Below are positions 1 through 4,753 of a stretch of DNA of 6,802 bases, one piece after another (within the stretch, counting starts at the first letter, position 1; the number at the start of each line of letters is the position of its first letter). Made by a program: the position numbers and the translations under genes. Source of the DNA: Alphaproteobacteria bacterium (lineage in GTDB: Bacteria > Pseudomonadota > Alphaproteobacteria > Micavibrionales > UBA2020); contig JAQSWE010000142.1 in NCBI GenBank assembly GCA_029266795.1, forward strand, positions 1-6,802, read 5' to 3'. The notes below the pieces were generated by a model, which saw nothing but the letters and a program-made list of their open reading frames with translations, was not told where the DNA came from and ran no database searches.

Positions 1-1157
1 TCTTCGCGACGACCGAAATCCGCAAGGTGCCGGTCACCGTCCTCTCGCGCTGCCAGCGTTTCGACCTGAAACGCATCGATGCCGGCTTGCTGGAGGAATA
101 TTTCGGCGAGTTGCTGACAAAAGAAAACGTCGTCGCCGAACAGCAGGCGATCGCGTTGATCGCCCGCGCCGCTGACGGCTCCGCCCGCGACGGCCTCAGC
201 CTGCTCGACCAAGCCATCTCCCGCGAACAGGGCAAAGTGACCGAGGCGCAGGTGCGCGAAATGCTCGGCCTTGTCGACCGCAGCGCGGGATTTGATTTGT
301 TTGAAGGCCTTATGAAGGGCGACACCATCGGCACGCTGAACATTGTCGATACGCTCTATAAAAGCGGCGCCGACCCGATGCAGGTCTTGCAGGACCTGCT
401 CGACCTCACCCATTTCCTGACGAAAACGAAAGTCGCCCCCGAAACCGCGCGCGACCGCGCGCTGCCGGAAGCCGAGCGCGTGCGCGGCGCGGAACTGGCA
501 AAGAAACTTTCCGTCCCCGTGCTGACCCGCACCTGGCAGATGCTCCTGAAAGGCACGTCGGAGGTCAACCAGTCATCCCAGCCGCGCCACGCGCTGGAAA
601 TGCTGCTGATCCGCCTGCTGTATGTGGCGGAACAGCCGACACCCGGCGATGTGCTGAAGCAATTGAAGGACGGCTCGACGGTCAGCGCAGGCGGCGGTTT
701 GCCCGCCGGCGGCGGCGCGCCGCGCGGCACAACCGTGATGCGCTCGACATCTCCCGTTACGGCAGTCGCGTTCCAGCCGCAGGAAAACGCGGCGGCGCAG
801 GTGAATTCATTTCAGGAAGCCGTCGCGCTTTTCGGCCAGAAAAAAGAAGGCATGCTGGAGGCTAGCATCATCGCCTATGTCCATCTGGTGAAGTTCGAGC
901 AGGGGCATCTCGCCATCCGCTTGAAAGAAAACGCGCCGCAGAACTTGGTCGGCCAGATGTCCGACCGCCTCAGCCTCTGGACTGGTCGCCCCTGGGTCGT
1001 CAGCCTGTCACGCGAACTGGGCGAACCCACACTCGGCGAAATGAAACGCACCGAAAAAGCCAATATCGACGCCGAAGTCCGCGCGAGCGTGATGGTGGCG
1101 GAGGCGCTGAACGTTTTCCCCGGCGCGAAAGTCATCGACATCAAGTTCAAGAAGTAA
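1..1157 (+). CDS. dnaX: DNA polymerase III subunit gamma/tau (DnaX), 3' part
   Basis: Motor subunit of the cytoplasmic clamp loader, which opens and loads the sliding clamp on primed DNA. The frame is open from base 3 through the left edge, so the gene begins outside the window; the Walker motifs and zinc module are not seen. Visible are FATTEIRKVPVTVLSRCQRF with the SRC arginine-finger motif (45-53), then GSARDGLSLLDQAI (177-218), the sensor-2 signature. Domain III (collar, oligomerisation) follows to about 660. A Gly/Pro/Ala linker (about 680-800) leads to a C-terminal module of about 110 residues ending in IDIKFKK, typical of alphaproteobacterial DnaX and tau-like in position. 384 residues are present, so roughly a third is missing. 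An A6 run at 840-845 lies just before this C-terminal module. The stop is 3 bases from the stop of the convergent ankyrin gene, with no visible terminator. Identity is very secure. Confidence 0.97.
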   Translation, partial: FATTEIRKVPVTVLSRCQRFDLKRIDAGLLEEYFGELLTKENVVAEQQAIALIARAADGSARDGLSLLDQAISREQGKVTEAQVREMLGLVDRSAGFDLFEGLMKGDTIGTLNIVDTLYKSGADPMQVLQDLLDLTHFLTKTKVAPETARDRALPEAERVRGAELAKKLSVPVLTRTWQMLLKGTSEVNQSSQPRHALEMLLIRLLYVAEQPTPGDVLKQLKDGSTVSAGGGLPAGGGAPRGTTVMRSTSPVTAVAFQPQENAAAQVNSFQEAVALFGQKKEGMLEASIIAYVHLVKFEQGHLAIRLKENAPQNLVGQMSDRLSLWTGRPWVVSLSRELGEPTLGEMKRTEKANIDAEVRASVMVAEALNVFPGAKVIDIKFKK

Positions 1158-1160
1158 GCG

Positions 1161-1886
1161 TCAGCCCACCAGCCCCGCCTTGATCAGTTTCTGCTCCAGC
1201 TGCTGGATCGCGGTGCGGTTCTGGGCGTCGCGCTCGGCTTGGGTCAGGGGCGGTTTGTTGGCGTTGGCCGCCGTCATGCCGGCACCGGCGTTTTTGAATG
1301 CTGTTTCGGCCTTGGGCTTGGGCACATAAACCGCCGCCGCCTGCGCGATCAGATCTGCGACGCCCGCATGTTCGTTGTCGCGCGCGAATTCCACGGCAGT
1401 GACGCCTTCGGCATCCTTGATCGTGGGATCGGCGCCGGAATCGAGTAGCAGGGCGACGGTGTTGCGGTATCCATGGGCGGCCGCCGACATCAATGCCGTA
1501 TGGCCCTTGGCATTCACATGGTTGATATCCGCACCCGCCTTCAGCAGCACATCGGCAACCGCCGCCTTGCCTTCGAAAGCTGCGAACATCAGCGCCGTCG
1601 ATCCGTTCACGTTCACGGCCTCCAAATCGGCGTTGGGGGCGCGCGCTAGTATCCATGCGGCTTCCTTCGCGCCCGCCTGCGCTGCGGCCATCAATCCCGT
1701 CAGCCCTTGCGCATTGCGCCAGGTCGCGGCGTCGGGGTTGTCCATCAGGATTTTCTGCACCATCGCGGTGTCGTTGATGCCAGCCGCGCTGAACAGGCGC
1801 AGGCGCGGCTCATAGTTGCGGGGTTCGGATTCATTTCCACGCGATGCCGCCGCGTTGAATGCGGATGTCAGTCCTGAACTCGTCAC
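1161..1886 (-). CDS. ankyrin-repeat protein, 241 residues
   Basis: Cytosolic protein of about five ankyrin repeats, which form a helical solenoid used for protein binding; the partner is unknown. Repeats run at about residues 26-58 (degenerate), 60-92, 93-125, 126-158 and 159-183. The best ones show NGSTALMFAAFEGK followed by LLKAGADINHVN, and KGHTALMSAAAHG followed by LLDSGADPTIKD. The C-terminal 55 residues are Ala/Lys/Gln-rich and end in a predicted short helix or coiled coil. No signal peptide or membrane segment is seen. The start is GTG, supported by GAAGG (1892-1896) five bases upstream; the first in-frame ATG would cost 41 residues. It lies antisense between dnaX and ybaB, two genes that are usually adjacent, and diverges from ybaB. 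Only a weak promoter candidate is visible (TTGAGT at 1972-1977). Family assignment is secure and function unknown. Confidence 0.92.
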   Translation of the reverse strand: MTSSGLTSAFNAAASRGNESEPRNYEPRLRLFSAAGINDTAMVQKILMDNPDAATWRNAQGLTGLMAAAQAGAKEAAWILARAPNADLEAVNVNGSTALMFAAFEGKAAVADVLLKAGADINHVNAKGHTALMSAAAHGYRNTVALLLDSGADPTIKDAEGVTAVEFARDNEHAGVADLIAQAAAVYVPKPKAETAFKNAGAGMTAANANKPPLTQAERDAQNRTAIQQLEQKLIKAGLVG

Positions 1887-1891
1887 TTGTG

Positions 1892-1896
1892 CCTTC
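1892..1896 (-). promoter_or_regulatory. ribosome binding site of the ankyrin gene (decides GTG start)
   Basis: On the minus strand GAAGG sits five bases before the GTG codon at 1884-1886. It is the only good Shine-Dalgarno match near any possible start of this gene. Confidence 0.6.
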
Positions 1897-2062
1897 GTCC
1901 CTTTTATATCGGCAGTTGCACTTTCTACCGCGCCACTGCCGAGTTTTTTGTATGATCCAACCTTACCATAAACTCAATATGAGCACAAATATTCGCTGAA
2001 TCAGCCAATTATTTCAGAGAATTAGGCTTGAGGTACATATAGACCATATTTCCCGCCTTGGG

Positions 2063-2089
2063 TTGACTTGAGTCTCCCACCCCTATAAT
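2063..2089 (+). promoter_or_regulatory. sigma70-type promoter of ybaB
   Basis: TTGACT at 2063-2068 matches five of six -35 bases. TATAAT at 2084-2089 is a perfect -10 box. The 15-base spacer is short. Transcription would begin near 2096, leaving about 33 bases before the ATG at 2129. A GAGTC (GANTC) site at 2070-2074 lies in the spacer, next to the -35 box. Confidence 0.65.
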
Positions 2090-2115
2090 TTCCAAAGCAC
2101 ACACATATAAATGCG

Positions 2116-2120
2116 AAGGG
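2116..2120 (+). promoter_or_regulatory. ribosome binding site deciding the ybaB start
   Basis: AAGGG lies eight bases before the ATG at 2129. An in-frame ATG at 2111 lies upstream of this site and has no ribosome binding site of its own, so the downstream ATG is preferred. Confidence 0.65.
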
Positions 2121-2128
2121 TTCAGCGA

Positions 2129-2452
2129 ATGGCAAACTTTGCCCAGATGATGCAGAAGGCCGGCAAGTTCAAGCAGGAAATGGAAAAGATGCAGCAGCGC
2201 GTCAACGCCATGGATATTCCGGGCACGGCCGGCAACGGCCTTGTCACCTGCGTCGTCTCCGGCAAGCACGAGCTGAAGAAACTGAAGGTTGATCCGAGCC
2301 TCATCAGGGCCGACGAAGCCGATGTGATGGAAGACATGATCATCGCCGCCATCAACGACGCCCGCAACAAGGCGGAAAAAGTCATGGCCGATGAAACATC
2401 CAAACTGATGGCCGATATGGGCCTGCCCGCGAATATGGGCCTGCCCTTTTAA
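2129..2452 (+). CDS. ybaB: YbaB/EbfC-family nucleoid-associated protein
   Basis: Small dimeric DNA-binding protein that coats the nucleoid; in several bacteria it is linked to DNA repair and gene regulation. The product is 107 residues, the usual family length. An N-terminal helix (MANFAQMMQKAGKFKQEMEK) is rich in Met, Gln and Lys. The central beta region reads GLVTCVVSGKHELKKLKVDP, followed by the acidic EADVMEDMIIAAINDA segment and a helix with NKAEK, all classic for the family. The tail repeats the pattern GLPxNMGLPF. The start at 2129 is chosen over 2111 because the Shine-Dalgarno sequence lies between them. It is first in a two-gene unit: the next gene begins 22 bases after its stop, and a terminator follows that gene. 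Its usual neighbour recR is absent here. Confidence 0.95.
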   Translation: MANFAQMMQKAGKFKQEMEKMQQRVNAMDIPGTAGNGLVTCVVSGKHELKKLKVDPSLIRADEADVMEDMIIAAINDARNKAEKVMADETSKLMADMGLPANMGLPF

Positions 2453-2460
2453 TTTTTCAC

Positions 2461-2466
2461 AGGAGA
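2461..2466 (+). promoter_or_regulatory. ribosome binding site of the gene after ybaB
   Basis: AGGAGA stands eight bases before the ATG at 2475, in the 22-base gap after ybaB. This strong site argues for efficient independent initiation within a shared transcript. Confidence 0.7.
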
Positions 2467-2474
2467 TTTGAAAT

Positions 2475-3107
2475 ATGGCTTTCGATTATTCGACATCCGG
2501 CCTGCCGCAAAACGACCGCTGGAACGTGGCGACGCAAATCTGCAACCAGTGGCTCAACGAAAACATGGGCTTCTTCGGCCCGGAACGCATCAACAACTTC
2601 ATGCATAACCAGCCGGTTGCCGCCGCGAAACGCATCATCGACAACACCGGCGACTGGTCGGAAGAATCCGTGACGCTGCTGCTGCTCGGCCCCGCGAAAA
2701 CCACGCTGCTGGCGAATACGCAGACCGAAACGGTTGCCCGCCACATCTTCGGCGACCGCGCCGTCGACCTGCTGCAGGCGATGGCCGATCCGTCGAAAGC
2801 GGACGCCGAAATGATCCGCGACATGAACCGCATCTTTATCGCGGAAGGCATTTCCACCATGACCGACCAGATGATCGGCCGCGCCAAGATCGACCAGCAC
2901 CACGAAACCCGCTGGAACATCCTGCACAACCTGGAACGCACCCATGCGACCATCAAGGGCCAGGACCCCGCGCTGGATAAATTGTTCGAAGAAGCCGCCA
3001 AGAAATCCCACGACGCATTGGAAGGCCTCGACCGGGCAGCGGCGGCCATCGCAAAAAAGCCGATGAAGCCCCCGGTGAACCCGCATAAACCCGGCGGCCC
3101 GCACTAA
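2475..3107 (+). CDS. uncharacterised protein with HD-domain-like outline, 210 residues
   Basis: I do not recognise this as a named family. It is soluble and mainly helical by composition, with no signal or membrane segment, and has a strong ribosome binding site. The order of motifs recalls the HD domain of RelA/SpoT enzymes: HNQPVAAAKRI (44-54) sits like the HPxxVAxIL helix, VTLLLLG (66-72) like AALLHD, IFGDRAVDLL (91-100) like FGxxVAxLV, and AEMIRDMNRIFIAE (111-124) then MIGRAKIDQHHETR (133-146) like the QAENxRKMLLAM and LADRLHNMRTL helices. The metal-binding His-Asp pair itself is missing, so any hydrolase activity is unlikely. This similarity is by eye and is inference. The tail (about 186-210) is Ala/Lys/Pro-rich and probably disordered (KKPMKPPVNPHKPGG). 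It is cotranscribed with ybaB, in the place usually held by recR, and ends at a strong terminator. Confidence 0.85.
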   Translation: MAFDYSTSGLPQNDRWNVATQICNQWLNENMGFFGPERINNFMHNQPVAAAKRIIDNTGDWSEESVTLLLLGPAKTTLLANTQTETVARHIFGDRAVDLLQAMADPSKADAEMIRDMNRIFIAEGISTMTDQMIGRAKIDQHHETRWNILHNLERTHATIKGQDPALDKLFEEAAKKSHDALEGLDRAAAAIAKKPMKPPVNPHKPGGPH

Positions 3108-3110
3108 AAT

Positions 3111-3137
3111 AAAAACCCCGCGAGAGCGGGGTTTTTT
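3111..3137 (+). terminator. intrinsic terminator of the ybaB unit
   Basis: CCCCGC (3116-3121), loop GAGA, GCGGGG (3126-3131), then TTTTTT. An A5 tract before the stem pairs with the T tract, so it may also work for the convergent minus-strand genes. It begins three bases after the stop codon at 3105-3107. Confidence 0.9.
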
Positions 3138-3154
3138 CTTCACCGCAAGAGGCT

Positions 3155-3232
3155 TCATTCCCGCGAAAGCGGGGATCTCAGCGATGAGTAGCCCGCAGTC
3201 AGCCCATGGGATCCCCGCCTTCGCGGAGATGA
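3155..3232. repeat. nested palindromic intergenic repeat (REP/MITE-like)
   Basis: Two 25-base arms, 3155-3179 and 3208-3232, are inverted copies of one another with 21 of 25 positions matching. All four differences are transitions. They are separated by 28 bases. Each arm also folds by itself: CCCGC-GAAA-GCGGG in the left arm, and CCGC-CTTC-GCGG in the right. The core (TCATTCCCGCGAAAGCGGGG type) looks like intergenic palindromes that recur in many proteobacterial genomes. It lies between convergent transcription units, the usual location for such elements. Copy number elsewhere cannot be seen here. Confidence 0.75.
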
Positions 3233-3252
3233 CGCTTTAGTCGGGATTTCTA

Positions 3253-3508
3253 TTATTTTTGATTGTCAGTGTCAGCTTTGACATTTGTGTCTTTTTCCTC
3301 CCGAAACCGGAAATAAGCATAAGCCGAAATTCCTATCACGCCAGCAGCACACCAAACCCTGGCTGATATAGAATCGCCAGTAATCATCATGAAGATAAAT
3401 AAAATCAGCATCACGCCGCAGTATATCGCATCTACGGTTTTATTTTTTTACTGACCAGACGTCTAAAATCAGTTTTAAGACGATCAGTGTAATGGCGCTA
3501 GTGTTCAT
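3253..3508 (-). pseudogene. small membrane protein, apparently frameshifted in an A7 run
   Basis: An ATG at 3508 opens a 22-codon frame (MNTSAITLIVLKLILDVWSV, then KK) that stops at 3440 just after an A7 run (plus-strand T run at 3443-3449). Removing one A joins it to a second frame that runs to a double stop, TAA at 3253 and TAG at 3250. The joined product would be 84 residues with hydrophobic segments at about 5-18, AIYCGVMLILFIFMMITG and VWCAAGVIGISAYAYF, then a charged tail (RFREEKD...DNQK). Alternatively the downstream part starts alone at GTG 3414 or ATG 3411, giving about 53 residues, but no good ribosome binding site is there. It follows the stop of the upstream minus-strand gene by 30 bases. 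The region is AT-rich compared with its neighbours. It could be a decayed gene, a sequencing indel, or real slippage. No family is recognised. Confidence 0.45.
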
Positions 3509-3538
3509 GAGCAAAACTTTGGCTGACAGCTACTTTAA

Positions 3539-3766
3539 TCACAAATGCAGCTCCCACGCCCCCAGCGGCACGCCCCATTTGCGCATGGCATGGACCTGCG
3601 CCTCGATCAAATCTTCCTGCAGGTATTCCGCATGCAATTCGCCCAAGGGCTCGAAGGCGCGCAGCATGTAGCGGTGGAATTCCTTTTCCTTCTGCGGGCC
3701 GATCACCGGCTCCCGCTCGATCTCGAAGGTTAAATCCTGCGCGCTGTAATCGGTGACCCATCTCAT
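3539..3766 (-). CDS. uncharacterised small protein, about 75 residues
   Basis: I do not recognise this protein. It is short, soluble and acidic, rich in Glu, with a Trp near each end (MRWVTDYS at the start, WGVPLGAWELHL at the end) and a central helix-like stretch (KEKEFHRYMLRAFEPLGEL then EYLQEDLIEAQVHAMRKW). No signal or membrane segment is seen. The chosen ATG at 3766 has AGGGA nine bases upstream. ATG 3784 (six residues longer) is possible with a weaker site. The frame is open back to a TTG at 3871, but that codon lies upstream of a good promoter (3835-3862) and has no ribosome binding site, so it is rejected. GC-rich codon use inside the frame supports coding. It diverges from xthA and may be cotranscribed with the broken membrane gene that follows after 30 bases. 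Confidence 0.7.
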   Translation of the reverse strand: MRWVTDYSAQDLTFEIEREPVIGPQKEKEFHRYMLRAFEPLGELHAEYLQEDLIEAQVHAMRKWGVPLGAWELHL

Positions 3767-3775
3767 GCTTGCATA

Positions 3776-3780
3776 TCCCT
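3776..3780 (-). promoter_or_regulatory. ribosome binding site deciding the start of the 75-residue gene
   Basis: AGGGA on the minus strand lies nine bases before the ATG at 3764-3766. The spacing is at the long end of normal. Confidence 0.45.
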
Positions 3781-3834
3781 GCATCTTAAAACCTGTGCTG
3801 CGATCATGATTCCATGACCGCACTTCAACGCTCA

Positions 3835-3862
3835 AGTATATTCTGTCCGAAGATATTTCCAA
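3835..3862 (-). promoter_or_regulatory. sigma70-type promoter of the minus-strand small genes
   Basis: TTGGAA at 3857-3862 and TATACT at 3835-3840 are separated by 16 bases. The -35 matches four of six and the -10 five of six consensus bases. Transcription would start near 3828. A small palindrome, ATATTT-CC-AAATAT (3853-3866), covers the -35 box and might be an operator. Confidence 0.45.
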
Positions 3863-3896
3863 ATATTTCAAATGCTTGCGTCGATGGTTTTACGAC

Positions 3897-3924
3897 TTGA
3901 AGCTTCCCATATTTGCGCTATCAT
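3897..3924 (+). promoter_or_regulatory. sigma70-type promoter of xthA
   Basis: TTGAAG at 3897-3902 and TATCAT at 3919-3924 have a 16-base spacer. They match four and five of six consensus bases. The start of transcription would be near 3931, leaving a short leader that still contains the AAAGGA ribosome binding site. Confidence 0.45.
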
Positions 3925-3934
3925 CGCGGCATTC

Positions 3935-3940
3935 AAAGGA
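3935..3940 (+). promoter_or_regulatory. ribosome binding site deciding the xthA start
   Basis: AAAGGA lies six bases before the ATG at 3947. It supports this start over the in-frame ATG at 3872, which lies upstream of the promoter and would add 25 residues foreign to the family. Confidence 0.8.
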
Positions 3941-3946
3941 AACATC

Positions 3947-4753
3947 ATGCGGCTCGTCACCTGGAACATCAATTCAGTCCGCCTGCGCATTGGCCTTGTC
4001 GGCAAGATGATCGACAAGCTGCAGCCCGATGTGCTGTGCCTGCAGGAAACGAAAACCCCCGACGAATTCTTCCCCGTCGATGCGCTGACCGCGAAGGGCT
4101 ATGTGCATCACCATTTCACGGGCATGAAGGGCTATAACGGGGTCGCGATTTTTTCGAAATTGCCGCTCGACGACAAGCAGGTGCACAACCGCGTCAAGAA
4201 AAACGATACGCGGCATATTTCCGCGAAAGTGAAATTCAAGGGCGCGCCGTTTGAACTGCACAACATCTATATCCCCGCCGGCGGCGACATTCCCGATGCC
4301 AAAGTGAACGAGAAATTCAAGCACAAGCTGGATTTCGTCGATGAGCTTGCCGACTGGTTCCCGTCGGAGCGGTCGGCGAAACTCCCGATGATCGCGGTCG
4401 GCGATCTCAACATCGCGCCGCGCGAAAATGATGTGTGGAGCCATAAGCAGATGCTGAAAGTGGTGTCGCATACGCCCATCGAGGTGGAGAAATTCACGAA
4501 CTTCTACAACTCTGTCGAATGGGTCGATGCCGTGCGCCATTTCGTGCCGGACGACCAGAAGCTCTATTCATGGTGGAGCTACCGCGCGGCAGACTGGAAT
4601 GCTGCCGATCGCGGTCGCCGCCTCGACCATATCTGGGTCACGAAGAAACTGAAACCCCTGCTGGCCGCGCATGAAATCCACCGCGATATCCGCGGCTGGG
4701 AACAACCCTCCGACCATGTGCCGGTCGTGATCGACCTGAAGGATCCCGCATGA
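3947..4753 (+). CDS. xthA: exodeoxyribonuclease III (AP endonuclease)
   Basis: Mg-dependent repair nuclease of the exonuclease III/APE1 family. It cleaves DNA 5' to abasic sites and has 3'-5' exonuclease and 3'-phosphatase activity in base excision repair. The 268-residue length is typical. Active-site residues are all visible, numbered from ATG 3947: N7 in TWNINSVR, E34 in CLQETK, Y108 in NIYIPAGG, D153 and N155 in VGDLNIAP, D227 in RLDHIW, and D256-H257 in QPSDHVPV. WWSYR (209-213) is the usual DNA-facing loop. Translation starts at the ATG that directly begins the conserved MRLVTWNINS strand. The stop TGA overlaps the ATG of the following ankyrin gene (ATGA, 4750-4753), so the two are one operon and probably translationally coupled. 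It diverges from the 75-residue gene. Identity is very secure. Confidence 0.97.
   Translation: MRLVTWNINSVRLRIGLVGKMIDKLQPDVLCLQETKTPDEFFPVDALTAKGYVHHHFTGMKGYNGVAIFSKLPLDDKQVHNRVKKNDTRHISAKVKFKGAPFELHNIYIPAGGDIPDAKVNEKFKHKLDFVDELADWFPSERSAKLPMIAVGDLNIAPRENDVWSHKQMLKVVSHTPIEVEKFTNFYNSVEWVDAVRHFVPDDQKLYSWWSYRAADWNAADRGRRLDHIWVTKKLKPLLAAHEIHRDIRGWEQPSDHVPVVIDLKDPA

Noticed and set aside
1147..1656. 169-codon minus-strand frame overlapping the ankyrin gene
   Set aside because: Arg/Gly-rich frame-shifted shadow of the ankyrin repeats, with no independent start signal.
1903..1908. TATAAA on the minus strand as a -10 box for the first ankyrin gene
   Set aside because: Transcription would begin within the ribosome binding site, leaving too short a leader, and no -35 box is present at the right distance.
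2457..3158. 233-codon open frame on the minus strand over the HD-like gene
   Set aside because: It would read through the terminator and is the antisense of a gene with a strong ribosome binding site and operon position; its Val/Arg/Gly/Phe-rich product shows no motif.
3155..3232. CRISPR-like or transposon end
   Set aside because: Only one inverted pair, no direct repeat series, no target-site duplication and no transposase nearby; a REP-like palindrome explains it.
3498..3761. 87-codon minus-strand frame overlapping the 75-residue gene
   Set aside because: Out-of-frame Arg/Gly/Ala-rich shadow of the better-supported frame, running into the intergenic region.
3767..3871. TTG-started longer form of the 75-residue gene
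   Set aside because: AT-rich, no ribosome binding site, and it covers the promoter at 3835-3862.
3872..3946. 25-residue N-terminal extension of xthA from ATG 3872
   Set aside because: The extension lies across the promoter, lacks a ribosome binding site, and precedes the conserved MRLVTWNINS start that has AAAGGA upstream.
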